Program-made: the position numbers and the translations under genes | Assembly: GCA_024641705.1 (NCBI GenBank) | Contig: JAHECO010000001.1 | Span: 62,001-126,000, forward strand | DNA: 64,000 nucleotides | DNA from: Candidatus Kryptoniota bacterium | GTDB taxonomy: Bacteria; Bacteroidota; Ignavibacteria; Kryptoniales; JAKASW01 | Direction: 5' to 3' | In this document: piece by piece, positions 26,516 through 36,658 of the stretch | Numbering within the stretch: position 1 is the first letter of the stretch | How the letters are laid out: each line of letters starts with the position of its first letter | Notes under the pieces: model-generated | Seen by the model: the letters and a program-made list of their open reading frames with translations, nothing else | Told to the model about the DNA's origin: nothing | Databases searched by the model: none

Positions 26516-28171
26516 ATGATGATACGGGAGCTTGTAAAGACGAAGCTGCGGCTCCTCTACCTGGAGGGCGGCGAACGCATGAGCCGGCACCTCGCGCGGT
26601 CAATCTTCTCCGTCGTAACTTTCGCGATATTTGCATACCTGACCTACACGGTTATCGAATTTGCCACGCGGTACCTCGTCGTCCAGGCGAGAATCGGCCT
26701 CTTCCTCTACCACAGGCTCCTGGCGCTGGCGCTCTTCGTCTTCTTCGCGATCATCAGCATCGCGAACATACTAGTTGCGTTCGTCACGGTTTTCAGAAAC
26801 ACCGAAGCCGAGTTCCTGCACACTCTTCCCATCAGGCCGGTGGAGATATTCACGTCGAAGTTTCTGGACTCGTTCCTTTACAGCTCCGCCCTTATGATTA
26901 TCCTGATCCTCGCGGCCATCGCGGGATATGCCGGTTACTTCGGCAACCCGCTCGTGGCGGGGCTGGGCGTAATCTTCTCGATCCTTCCGCTGATACTGTC
27001 CGCGGCGTGTGTCGGCGCGATCGTGTTGCTCCTGGTACTGAAGATCTCGCACAGGATATCGATAAGAACTGCCGTCCTCGGGGTGACGCTGCTTTATGCG
27101 GGAAGCACGTACTCCTACGTCATGCTCAACAACCCTTTCAAGCTGTTCAACGACGTGATGAAATACTATCCGCACATCGACAGGTATCTCGGGGTCCTCG
27201 ATCCGAAGCTCGATTATCTTGCTCCAAGTTTCTGGTCTGCGAACTTCTTCTATTTCGCGACGACCGGCAATGTCGTGGGGGCTGCGGCATCGGCTCTCAT
27301 CGTCTGCGCCGTTGCTGCGTCGCTTTTCTTCGTCATGATCAAGCTTGCGGACAAGTACTACGAGGAAGCTTTCTGGACCGCCAGGCACAAGCTTTTCGAG
27401 AGGAAGGTGAAGTATCTCGAAGACCCGTTTGCGCAGGAAGGGCAGAAGCTGGGGAAGCAGGTTTCGCTGCTGAAGAGGGATTTCCTCCTCTTCATACGGG
27501 AGCCGAGCCAGACTTTTCATTTCGGCGTGCTGATGATTCTTATCGGGATTTTTCTCTTGAACCTTTTTGAGATGAGGATATACCTGCCCGACACCTTCAT
27601 CGTGTCGTCCGCCTTCACGCTGATATACGCTTTCAACAGCTTCCTCGTCGTTTCGCTGGCCGTGCGCTTCGTCTACCCGATGCTGAGCCTCGAGGGCGAG
27701 ACGATGTGGCTGATGCGTTCGTCGCCGGTCCGGCTCCGCAATGTTTTTTATGCCAAGCTCGTTCCGAGCATCATATTTCTCACGGTCGTAGGTGCGATAC
27801 TCGGATTTGCCGCGCCGTATCCGTTCAGGAATTTCCACGGGCTCATCCCCAACAGCGTCGCTTACGGGCTGGCCGGCGGAATAATTTTCCCGTCGCTGGT
27901 CACGATATTCGGAGGCGCGTTCGTGGACTTCAAGGAAAAAAATGCCGTGAGGATTTCATCGTCGCACGGTGCGACCGTCTCACTTCTTGTCTCGATCGGG
28001 GTGATGGTGATCCTCAGCTCGGTCGTGTTCAACCAGACGATCGGATATTTCTCTTCGAAGGGAACGATCCCTGTCGACCTCTCGGGGGCGTGGATACTCG
28101 GCCTGGTTGGTCTTGCCTGTTTCTATCTCGCGAGATTCTTCGGGGTAAGGGCGCTGAAGACGGACATGTAG
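26516..28171 (+). CDS. ABC-2-type transporter permease
   Basis: About 551 residues from ATG 26516; adjoining ATG 26519 is equally possible. About 12 membrane segments in two groups are separated by a cytoplasmic linker (about 285-330) rich in charge. No substrate motif is visible. Pairing with the ATPase upstream suggests an exporter; a lipid, peptide or drug substrate cannot be chosen. It ends 33 bases before the convergent pbpC. Confidence 0.82.
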   Translation: MMIRELVKTKLRLLYLEGGERMSRHLARSIFSVVTFAIFAYLTYTVIEFATRYLVVQARIGLFLYHRLLALALFVFFAIISIANILVAFVTVFRNTEAEFLHTLPIRPVEIFTSKFLDSFLYSSALMIILILAAIAGYAGYFGNPLVAGLGVIFSILPLILSAACVGAIVLLLVLKISHRISIRTAVLGVTLLYAGSTYSYVMLNNPFKLFNDVMKYYPHIDRYLGVLDPKLDYLAPSFWSANFFYFATTGNVVGAAASALIVCAVAASLFFVMIKLADKYYEEAFWTARHKLFERKVKYLEDPFAQEGQKLGKQVSLLKRDFLLFIREPSQTFHFGVLMILIGIFLLNLFEMRIYLPDTFIVSSAFTLIYAFNSFLVVSLAVRFVYPMLSLEGETMWLMRSSPVRLRNVFYAKLVPSIIFLTVVGAILGFAAPYPFRNFHGLIPNSVAYGLAGGIIFPSLVTIFGGAFVDFKEKNAVRISSSHGATVSLLVSIGVMVILSSVVFNQTIGYFSSKGTIPVDLSGAWILGLVGLACFYLARFFGVRALKTDM

Positions 28172-28204
28172 GGAGTTGCCCGCGACTGTGCTGCGCGGCG
28201 GGTC

Positions 28205-30646
28205 TCAGTAGACCATTATCCTCACAGGTGCACTTCTGAGGTCACGCCCGTTCTTCTCGCCCGAGAGTCTGAACTCGTGAAGTCCGGGCAGCAGCGCCCA
28301 CCGGGCTATTTTCTCCGCAGACAGATTCGAATATAGCTTCCCGTCGACGAAGAGTCTCACGTTCTGATACGCCGGGCCGGCGACCACGGCAACATCCAGC
28401 ATTTGAAATTGCCGGCGCAGCGACGGGTCGATCTTGTATACCGAACCATTCTCCGGCGGTGCGATGCCGAAGTCTGCCGACGTCAAGGATCTCCGCGTTT
28501 GTTCACTTGCAGGCTCTTTCCCCACACCTGGCTGATTGTTTGAGGCCCCGCGCGTATCGTCGGCTTTCTGCCGGTCGAGCCAGGCGTCGAAGATCGGCGG
28601 GAGCGTCTCCACCAATTTAGTCTCGACAAATTGTTTTGGTGTCCTTGCGTCGGCGAGTCTGCCTGTCCTGTCGTCTATGCGGTAAACATGATGCATGCCG
28701 CATTTAGCCGTCGGTTCCGTCCCCTTGATGAAAACCTCCTCCATCGTTCCGGGACAGTCTTTTGTCGGGAGTTTTCCCGATCTCGTGCATACCTTTACCC
28801 TGACTATCCCGTCGGGCTGCGGAAAGCTTAGCCACCTGCTGTTCTGTTCGAGATAAAGCATTACATCTCTGAAGATCGGTCCCGCGCCTGTTATTCCGGA
28901 GACGCTACGCATCGGAGTCGCGTCGAAGTTCCCGACCCAGACGCCCACAGTCCACCTCGGCGTAAATCCGACGGTCCAATTATCTTTGTAATCCTTCGAT
29001 GTACCTGTCTTCACCGCGCACGGAAAAGGGAGGCTTATCGGAGAGTCGAAACCGAAAGACGGTGCCCTCGCGTCGTCGTCGCTCAGGATGTTTGCGAGGA
29101 TGTACGCGACCTGCGGAGAGTAAACTATCCTCGGGCTTCCGCCGAACTCCGGGCTGTCCGCTGGGACGAACTCGTGCGTGTTTCCCGCAACATCCCTGTA
29201 ACTCAGTATCGTCCTGTCAGAGAGGAAGTATCCTCCTCGCGCGAGCATCGAATATGCTCTTGTAAGATCAAGAAGCGTCACCTCACCGTCGCCGAGAACG
29301 ACACCGAGGCCGTAATATGAGGCCGGCTTGTCGAGCGTGGTCAGGCCGCATTCCCTCAGCCTGGCGAGAACGGCATCGACACCAACTGCCTGGGCGACAC
29401 GCACTGCCGGTACGTTGTACGAGCACGCCAGCGCAGTTCGAAGGTGTACCGGTCCGTGGAATTTCTTGTCGTAGTTCTGCGGGATGAACGCCCCGGTGCG
29501 AGTCGGCGCGGCGAAGGGGATGTCGGGAATGATGTCCGCGGCGGTCATCCCGGATTCGAGCGCGAGCCCGTACACGAACGGCTTCAGAGCTGAGCCGGGT
29601 TGTCGTTCTGCAAGTGCTCCGTTGAACTGCCCGTCCCGGAGAGAATCGAAGTAATCCACCGATCCCGCGAGTGCGGCGATATCGCATGTCGCGTTGTCGA
29701 CGACCACTACCGCGCCGTTCGTCACGTGAAATTTCTTCAGCATCGAAATATGGCCTTTGAGCAGAATTTCGACCGCCTTCTGTATGTTGTAATCGAGCGT
29801 GGTTCTGACGACGGACATTCTCGCGCGCTCATCGGGTGGAATGGAATTCAGAATCATGTCGGTGAAATGCGGGGCTCTGAGGTTCCTTCCGGGATCCTGC
29901 AGAATTACAGGCTCCTCGGCGGCTCGTTTGTATTCTTCCTTTGTGATAAGCTCCTCGTCAAGCATTCTCTTCAATATGAGCTGCTGCCTGCTTTTCGCCC
30001 TGGAGAATACGCGGTACGGATTGGAGCCGGTAGGCGAGTTCGGTATGGCGGCGAGAAAGGCTGCCTCCGCGATGGATAAGTGTGACACGGGTTTCCTGAA
30101 GTAAAGACGCGAGGCTGCTTCCGCTCCGTACGTTCCGTTCCCGTACGGCACACGGTTCAGGTACTGGAGAAGTATTTCATTCTTGGATATCGTCCTTTCC
30201 AGCCTCAGCGCGAGCCAGGCTTCAACGATCTTGCCGAGTACGGTCCTCTTCTCGTGGTAAATATTTCTGATTACCTGCTGCGTTATCGTCGAGCCGCCGG
30301 AGACGAGGCGCATCGCAGCCACATCCTGGAAGAAGGCTCTCGCTATGGCGAGCGGATTGACGCCGGGATGGTGGTAGAAATATTTGTCCTCCGCCGCGAT
30401 AGTCGCGTTGATCAGTTGTGGGGGAATCTCGTCGGGACGGAGCCAGTATGCTCTTCCTTCCTGGTCCGAGAGGACTTCTCTCAGAGTTATGTCGTTCCTG
30501 TCAGTTATCCTGAGAGAAATTACCGGCAGCGGAGAAAGCTCCGACTGCGGGATCGGCACAAACACCGAGACGATGAAAGAGGCGGCGAGCACAAGCGCGC
30601 CGCTCTTCCACGGGTGGCCGATCACGATCGAACGCAGGCGACTCAA
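28205..30646 (-). CDS. pbpC: Penicillin-binding protein 1C
   Basis: 813 residues. An N-terminal membrane anchor is followed by the GT51 transglycosylase (AAEDKYFYHHPGV near 85, GGSTITQQVIRN near 125), the transpeptidase (SxxK as PGSALKP near 345, SxN as ACSYNVP near 400, KTGT near 540), and the C-terminal PBP1C domain (about 725-813). It probably starts at TTG, overlapping the alpha-2-macroglobulin stop codon as TTGA. PBP1C is thought to repair the wall together with the macroglobulin encoded just before it. Confidence 0.95.
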   Translation of the reverse strand: MSRLRSIVIGHPWKSGALVLAASFIVSVFVPIPQSELSPLPVISLRITDRNDITLREVLSDQEGRAYWLRPDEIPPQLINATIAAEDKYFYHHPGVNPLAIARAFFQDVAAMRLVSGGSTITQQVIRNIYHEKRTVLGKIVEAWLALRLERTISKNEILLQYLNRVPYGNGTYGAEAASRLYFRKPVSHLSIAEAAFLAAIPNSPTGSNPYRVFSRAKSRQQLILKRMLDEELITKEEYKRAAEEPVILQDPGRNLRAPHFTDMILNSIPPDERARMSVVRTTLDYNIQKAVEILLKGHISMLKKFHVTNGAVVVVDNATCDIAALAGSVDYFDSLRDGQFNGALAERQPGSALKPFVYGLALESGMTAADIIPDIPFAAPTRTGAFIPQNYDKKFHGPVHLRTALACSYNVPAVRVAQAVGVDAVLARLRECGLTTLDKPASYYGLGVVLGDGEVTLLDLTRAYSMLARGGYFLSDRTILSYRDVAGNTHEFVPADSPEFGGSPRIVYSPQVAYILANILSDDDARAPSFGFDSPISLPFPCAVKTGTSKDYKDNWTVGFTPRWTVGVWVGNFDATPMRSVSGITGAGPIFRDVMLYLEQNSRWLSFPQPDGIVRVKVCTRSGKLPTKDCPGTMEEVFIKGTEPTAKCGMHHVYRIDDRTGRLADARTPKQFVETKLVETLPPIFDAWLDRQKADDTRGASNNQPGVGKEPASEQTRRSLTSADFGIAPPENGSVYKIDPSLRRQFQMLDVAVVAGPAYQNVRLFVDGKLYSNLSAEKIARWALLPGLHEFRLSGEKNGRDLRSAPVRIMVY

Positions 30647-33600
30647 CGGACCACAACCACTTTCTGCGCTGTCTGGCCGAAGACATCCGGTTGGTACATC
30701 TCCTCGGCGTGTGTGGCGGGCATTCTGAATATCCCGTAAGTAGCCGCACGCACCAGGTACGAGTAATCATGCACGCCGGCTTGCAGTGTAGACGCAAAGA
30801 GGAGTACGCGATCGTCCTTCTGCTCGACGTGGTTGAAGCCTCCGTTCCAGTACATGCTTTCCCAGTTGCCTGTGTTCAGGTCCCGGCCGAGGAAGCCGCT
30901 TTCGGTGGCAAACGTCAGGTTCACCGCTTCCACTCCGGCGGGAAGGGGATCGTCGACCACGACGAAGTTTCTCTGCTGGGGAACGATGACTCTTATCGTC
31001 ACCTTATACATCGATCCCGCAGAAAGGACATAGTCGCCTTCCGCATTCTGCGCGATCGGTTTGCCGTCCAAAGTGGAAATTGTCTTGATGAGCGCGATCC
31101 CCTCGTCGCGGACAAGCGTGTCTCTGGTGGGGTAATAGTTCATCCTGATCCCGTAATAGAGCAATCCCGGACCGTCCTTCGCAATCCGCACGGGGAGTTC
31201 CTTGCCTTTCTCGAACGAATCGAGGGACTCTTCGGTGCTTATAGTCTTGAGTTCCCTCCCCTTGAAGACCGCGTCGAGAGCTTCTTTGCCGGCGATTCTT
31301 ATCCGGGCGCGGAAATCCGGGGTTTCGTTCTCGAAGGTGGTGAAGTATTCGGCCAGCGCGCTGACGGCGTAGATGTTCTCCTGGGTCGAGCGCCACCTGC
31401 CGGTCTTCTGGTCCTCCATCAGCCAGCGAACCACTCGGCCGAGGAACGGGTCGCGATCGCCTGTCTCAATGAGTGCCTGGAGAATTATGCCCGTCGTTCT
31501 CGTGTTGCTGCTGAAGACCCATCTCAATCCCTCCCAGTTAGGTTCTTCAAAATGAGCCGTTGTCGAAGCAACCTTCACGGTGTTCATCAGCTCGCCGACT
31601 ATCGCGCTTTCCATGTCGGCGTTTTTCGACGTCTTGTCTATCGCTTCGAGCAGAAAGGCGCGCGCGAAGAGCGGCAGCTTGTCTCTCAGCGTAAACAGTT
31701 GTTCGATGTACGAAGGCTCAGGATGTCCCAACAGTGCAAGGGCATACACCATGATGGCCTTCGTCGCCAGGAAGGTGTGTTCGTCCCACGGGAATTGCGT
31801 CTGGTTCTGGTTTTGTCTCAGGAAGCCGCTGCAATACCCGATCGCCCTCTTGAGCATGTCCTGATCGATCACGTACCCGTGCTCCTTCGCCTGGGCGAGC
31901 GCGTAAAGCGCATAACCGGAGAGATACGGGTAGCTGTAGCGGTCTCCTTTCCAGTAGGCGAAGCCTCCGTCGCTGGTCATGAACGAGGGAACCTCATCGA
32001 TTACTTTCTGTGCAACCTGTCGCAGGTCCTTGCCCCTGAGTGCAGGGAGGTTGAAGGCCTTGACGATTTGCTCCCCGAAGATGAGAGGAAGGGCGCTTGA
32101 AAGCCTCTGTTCGAGGCAGCCGTACGGATAGGTGAACAGGTAGTCGACGCTGTTCTCCAGTCCGCAGAGAGCGGTTGAAGCGGCAGTCAACTGTATTTCG
32201 CCGAGCGTCGGGTAAATGTCGCGCGGTATTTCGAGTGCCTGAGACGCCGTGTCTTTCGTGCTCTCGTATAAGGCCACAGACTCTTTTAATCTCGGGACGG
32301 TTATCGGGATAGTCATCGTTAGGCCGTCAGTGAATTTTCCCATCGCAGCCTGCAAGTTGAACTTTGCCGAACCTACTTCCGGCGGGGCTGTATAGTTGAA
32401 TCGCACCTCGCGGCTTTCACCCGGTTTGAGCTCGAATTCGGCAGTAGTCTGGCCGGTGATCTTGATATCGCCCTCGACGGATGCCTGCATGACGACTTTG
32501 CTCTTCTCCTTCGAGTAGTTCATCGCTACGACTCCCGCGCTGAACTCGTCCCCGACTCTCGCGAACCTGGGGAGCGCGCCCTGCAGGAGGAATTCTTTGT
32601 TGACACGGAAGGTCGAGTTGCCCGCTCCGAACTCGGATTCCTTCGTTTGGGCCACGGCCATGACTTTGAAGCGGCTCAGGTTATCCGGAAGCTTGAACTT
32701 CACCGTCGCCCTGCCGCTGTCGTCGGTTATGATCGAGGGATTCCAGTATGCGGTGAATTTGAAGTCGCCTCTCATCTGTACATCGGAGAGAGACATCCCG
32801 CCTCCTCCTTCGTCCTCGCCCTTTTCGCCGTAAGATCGCTGCTCGACGAGGTGAACTATCGTCTCGGATGTCGATACACCCAGCGCGCGCATGTGGAAGA
32901 AAGTGAGGAACGGGTCGCGCAGTTCGTAGTTGATCAGGTTAAGAACGCCCATGTCCGCGACGCTGAGGACGACCTCCGAACTCGTTCCCGCTCCGTCAGG
33001 GTTCCTGACAGAAATTGAAACCGTAACCGAATCGCCGGGGTGGTATTCTTCCTTATCGGTCGTCACCGTCACTTTGAGGTGATGTGTGCCGGGATCGACG
33101 GGGAGGTTGACATAACCTATCTTGAACGAAGGTCTCCCCACATCCTCTTCGCGGTTCGTCACGTTTTCTGCCGACACTCTTCCCTGGAGAAGTACGACGG
33201 ACACATAGACGTTGGGGAGAAATTTCTCCGTTATCGGTATTCTGATTTCGGGCGCGCTTCCGACCAACTCCGTCGTCCACTGGTCGATTATCCCGTCACG
33301 TTCGATCGTTACAAGCGCGCGAGCTTTCTCGTATGGCGACTTCACCATCACGCGCGCTACATCGCCCGGCTTGTACGCTCCTTTTCGGTCGGCGACGAGC
33401 TCGATCCTGTCGTCGTCCGACCTCTCCCACGCCACATAGCCGGAGCCCGTGACATAGAAGTCGTCTCCGCAATTTATGTAGTTGCCGAGAGTGTCCTTGG
33501 CGTCAACCATCATGTAGTAGTAGCCCGCAGACGGCGGGATGTACTCCTTGCTCAGGGCCGAATCAACCGACGTTACGGTGTACTTCTGCATCGTGCTGTC

Positions 33601-36288
33601 CATCTGATCGGTCTGCCAGTAATATCTCCCGTCCACCTCGGCCCTGCGCACGGATATCCATTGCCGCTTCACAATCCTTACCGTCATCTTATTTCCCGGC
33701 CATATGCTGCCGTCGGGGCGAACGGCCATGAGGTCGTAGCGAAGCGTGTCGCCGTGTTTGATGAAATACCGCGCCAACTTCACGCCGACGTAAAACTGTC
33801 CGCCGTGTATCGTGGCGCTCGCCCGGCTGGTCACGCTCCTTCGGCTCGGCGAAGTTGCCGTAGCCTCGAGGACCAATTCCCTGGTGCCCGTGAGTTTGCC
33901 GACCTGGACGGGATACGAAACCGATAACATACCCCGCTCGTCAAGCGAAGTATCGGCGGATGAAAGAAGAGTCTCGCCTCTGTTTGCCTGCCACCATATC
34001 GGACCGAAAGAGAACCCTTCATGGCCGGGCGGATCGTAATAGTCGGGAAGTGCACGCAGCTTCCATGAGGCTTTGTCGTTTCTCATCGGGGCGCCGAAAA
34101 GGTAGCGAGCGAGTATCCCTGCGCGCACCGTGTCTCCCATGATGTATTCCGGTTGGTCGAACCGGACGTTCACCTCGGACTCTGCGGGCCGGAATGCCTC
34201 TACGCGGAACCCGTCACCGGCGGCTCTTTCCATACCTTTCGGAGTCTTTGGTGCATTGTAACCTTCGTAGTCGCTCCCCGAGTACTCGAGGCCCGTTGAC
34301 TCGGTGAAGACCGTGATACCGTAATATCCGAGATGCGCCGTCGGTTTGATTTTGACCGACAGATTGAACGAGCCGAACTCAGAAAGCTTGAGAGAATCTG
34401 AGGATACCTGCTCACCCATCGGGTCCGTTACGGTCACAACTACGGGGGCATCTTTCTGCACGACCCATTTGTCCGCGACCCTCTTTCTAATGATCCCTTT
34501 GATTTGGACATCTTCACCGGCCCGGTAAAGCCCTCTGTCTGTGAACACAGCCCCTTCGACGGGTTGAAATTCGGGCTGCCAGTCGTAGGAAACGCCGAAT
34601 CTCCATGGGTCAATGCCGGTGCCGTCCTCGCTCTTCGTGAACGCGAAGTCGTCTCCGTCGACCGCGAATATCCAGACCCGCGGCTGCTCCCATTGTCCCG
34701 GTTTCAAGCCGAGTTTTCCCCATCCGGGAGTTCTAACAAGTCCCGCGTCGTCTGTTTTGCCTGTCCACAAGACCCGGTTTTGATCGTCTCTCAACTGCAC
34801 GGTCGCGCCGGCGACCGGCTCGGCATTTCTCAGCCGCGTGACCCACACGAGGTTGTCTTCAGGCGAGTACTTTGCCGTGATGCCGAGCTCGGTGATTTGC
34901 AGCGCGACCCTGGTCGAATCGAAGTTGTCGACCTTCGGCGACGGGTTGCTCAGCTTTGTCATCACGAAGCCGTGTTTCCGTCCCGCGAGCGCCTCGCCTG
35001 CGTCGAAAGTGGATGTGATATACTCGTTCCTCTTTGTACGGAGATTCCATTCCCGGTCTATCGAGTACTTGATTGTGCCGAGCTTGCCCGTCATCGCGGG
35101 AACGACACTGTCGATGGGAATTGAAACCATCTGGAGACGCACGCTGTCGACATTCCTCGTGCGCACCGGGTATCGTTTCTCACCGTAAGCTTCCAGCGTT
35201 CCTTCGCCGCCGGCCATGTAAATGCGCGGACTTCGGGAGAGAGTCGTGAAGGTCCCGGTCGCGTTGCTTCCCAGCGAATTGTTGAAGATGTCCTTGATGC
35301 TGCTGTCGATGACGAACGTATAGGTCGTGTCGGGAAGCAGCGGCAGCTGCATCGAAAGGCGAGGGTTGCTCCAGCTGTACCATCCCTCTTTGTATTCATC
35401 CGGGATTTCAACTTGCGGATAGAATTTGATGTGATTCGCCAATTCTTTTATTTGCACCGGGTTGGAGAATATGAACATGACCTGGTCGTCGGGCCTGAGC
35501 GTCGTACTCTCAAGTCCGATAAATTTGAACTCGTTTTGTGTCGTGAACGAAACGTATCTGTCGTCCGCCATGCCGAGGTTTCCGATTGCACCCGGAAGGC
35601 CCGCCTTCAACTGGACCACATATCTCTGACCGGATTCAAAATCCTCTTTTGGGGTAAGCGTGATTCCGTAACCCTGAGGATTGAACCAATTTTCTTCTCC
35701 CCATTGCGTTTGTCTCAGGTCGAAGGGAAGGAATGTCCTGTTCTGTCCGTCCTGCTTGTAGAGGAAGATGTACTGTCTCACGGCGTACGGCTCGACCGGT
35801 TGGTTGAACAGCAGCAAAACGTTTCGGTGAAGTACCACGTACGAAGCACCGTTTGAGGGGAGACTTCTCATCAGTTGCGGCCGGGGAGTCTCGAAAGTCC
35901 ACACGTAATCCTGGCTCAGCACGCTTCCGTCCAGTGCCTTTGTTCCGGCCGGCACCCTGGCCCGGAAGCTGGTCGAGAACGGGAGCGTGTCGGTCGGCAC
36001 GAACGTCAGCGTGCTGGTGCCCAGCCAGCGATATTTCCCCTTGACAGCGGGTTCCAACATCAGAGGCCCGGAGCTTTCGTCCTCCGGTACCGCCTTCAGA
36101 GCTACCATCGGCTTGTTGAACATTACGACGATCGTGTGCGACTGATCCCGCGTAAGAGTCATCCCCCGCGGCGTCGCCGACAAGATCTTCAGTTGCTGAT
36201 TTACTGTGAATTGTTGCGCGGTGGAGGCCGCCGTACTGGATAAGATTGCCATCGCGGCAATCGCTGCCCACTGGAAACGCCTTCTCAT
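30643..36288 (-). CDS. Bacterial alpha-2-macroglobulin
   Basis: 1881 residues, one of the large periplasmic anti-protease proteins. A cleavable signal (about 1-25) ends in AST-AQQ; there is no lipobox Cys, unlike Escherichia coli YfhM. Macroglobulin beta domains fill the N-terminal two thirds, a bait-like region lies before the MG/thioester part, and the thioester motif GCLEQ is at about 1390 inside an alpha-alpha toroid. The C-terminus is the receptor-binding-like domain. It should trap attacking proteases by covalent attachment. GGGTGA precedes ATG. It forms an operon with pbpC. Confidence 0.95.
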   Translation of the reverse strand: MRRRFQWAAIAAMAILSSTAASTAQQFTVNQQLKILSATPRGMTLTRDQSHTIVVMFNKPMVALKAVPEDESSGPLMLEPAVKGKYRWLGTSTLTFVPTDTLPFSTSFRARVPAGTKALDGSVLSQDYVWTFETPRPQLMRSLPSNGASYVVLHRNVLLLFNQPVEPYAVRQYIFLYKQDGQNRTFLPFDLRQTQWGEENWFNPQGYGITLTPKEDFESGQRYVVQLKAGLPGAIGNLGMADDRYVSFTTQNEFKFIGLESTTLRPDDQVMFIFSNPVQIKELANHIKFYPQVEIPDEYKEGWYSWSNPRLSMQLPLLPDTTYTFVIDSSIKDIFNNSLGSNATGTFTTLSRSPRIYMAGGEGTLEAYGEKRYPVRTRNVDSVRLQMVSIPIDSVVPAMTGKLGTIKYSIDREWNLRTKRNEYITSTFDAGEALAGRKHGFVMTKLSNPSPKVDNFDSTRVALQITELGITAKYSPEDNLVWVTRLRNAEPVAGATVQLRDDQNRVLWTGKTDDAGLVRTPGWGKLGLKPGQWEQPRVWIFAVDGDDFAFTKSEDGTGIDPWRFGVSYDWQPEFQPVEGAVFTDRGLYRAGEDVQIKGIIRKRVADKWVVQKDAPVVVTVTDPMGEQVSSDSLKLSEFGSFNLSVKIKPTAHLGYYGITVFTESTGLEYSGSDYEGYNAPKTPKGMERAAGDGFRVEAFRPAESEVNVRFDQPEYIMGDTVRAGILARYLFGAPMRNDKASWKLRALPDYYDPPGHEGFSFGPIWWQANRGETLLSSADTSLDERGMLSVSYPVQVGKLTGTRELVLEATATSPSRRSVTSRASATIHGGQFYVGVKLARYFIKHGDTLRYDLMAVRPDGSIWPGNKMTVRIVKRQWISVRRAEVDGRYYWQTDQMDSTMQKYTVTSVDSALSKEYIPPSAGYYYMMVDAKDTLGNYINCGDDFYVTGSGYVAWERSDDDRIELVADRKGAYKPGDVARVMVKSPYEKARALVTIERDGIIDQWTTELVGSAPEIRIPITEKFLPNVYVSVVLLQGRVSAENVTNREEDVGRPSFKIGYVNLPVDPGTHHLKVTVTTDKEEYHPGDSVTVSISVRNPDGAGTSSEVVLSVADMGVLNLINYELRDPFLTFFHMRALGVSTSETIVHLVEQRSYGEKGEDEGGGGMSLSDVQMRGDFKFTAYWNPSIITDDSGRATVKFKLPDNLSRFKVMAVAQTKESEFGAGNSTFRVNKEFLLQGALPRFARVGDEFSAGVVAMNYSKEKSKVVMQASVEGDIKITGQTTAEFELKPGESREVRFNYTAPPEVGSAKFNLQAAMGKFTDGLTMTIPITVPRLKESVALYESTKDTASQALEIPRDIYPTLGEIQLTAASTALCGLENSVDYLFTYPYGCLEQRLSSALPLIFGEQIVKAFNLPALRGKDLRQVAQKVIDEVPSFMTSDGGFAYWKGDRYSYPYLSGYALYALAQAKEHGYVIDQDMLKRAIGYCSGFLRQNQNQTQFPWDEHTFLATKAIMVYALALLGHPEPSYIEQLFTLRDKLPLFARAFLLEAIDKTSKNADMESAIVGELMNTVKVASTTAHFEEPNWEGLRWVFSSNTRTTGIILQALIETGDRDPFLGRVVRWLMEDQKTGRWRSTQENIYAVSALAEYFTTFENETPDFRARIRIAGKEALDAVFKGRELKTISTEESLDSFEKGKELPVRIAKDGPGLLYYGIRMNYYPTRDTLVRDEGIALIKTISTLDGKPIAQNAEGDYVLSAGSMYKVTIRVIVPQQRNFVVVDDPLPAGVEAVNLTFATESGFLGRDLNTGNWESMYWNGGFNHVEQKDDRVLLFASTLQAGVHDYSYLVRAATYGIFRMPATHAEEMYQPDVFGQTAQKVVVVR

Positions 36289-36658
36289 TTAAGTCACCCT
36301 TTTCTTAATTATCCTTCGGTGAAAATATAACGAACAGGGTAAATGAGCAAATCGTCGGCCGGATTACCAACGGCCAAGTCGATTGCCGGATTCGGGACCT
36401 TGTTTTGCCTCAGTATGAATTGAACCACATAGGCACATAAGGCACATAAGAACCATTATCTATGTGTCCTATGTGGTTGATTCATGGAATCGTCTCAATT
36501 TATGTGTGAGATTGAGACACTACCGGTACCCTGGCGCACTTGTTTATTTTTCTCAATGGGTCTAAATTTTTGCGTTCGCAGGTCACAGAGCTGCTCATCG
36601 CGAACGCAGTACCCGGCGGGTTTCTGGCCGCCGGCACAAATTCCAACCCGGAGCGACG
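36289..36658. other. Divergent spacer between alpha-2-macroglobulin and enoyl-CoA hydratase
   Basis: 370 bases without a credible gene. The left part carries a minus-strand TATATT box at 36329-36324, about 35 bases before the macroglobulin start, with only a weak -35. The centre holds the CACATAGG hairpin (36415-36485). The right part up to the GGAG before 36659 shows no clear signal. Confidence 0.5.
36415..36485. repeat. CACATAGG long hairpin
   Basis: The arm ATGAATTGAACCACATAG... (36415-36439) is matched by its inverse at 36461-36485, about 25 bp with one bulge and one mismatch. A half copy, ACATAGGACACATAGG, occurs at 58103-58118. This marks a dispersed family. Confidence 0.7.

Noticed and set aside
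30691-32100. 469-codon frame antisense to alpha-2-macroglobulin
   Set aside because: No recognisable domain and no ribosome site; the opposite strand has clear conserved motifs including the thioester.
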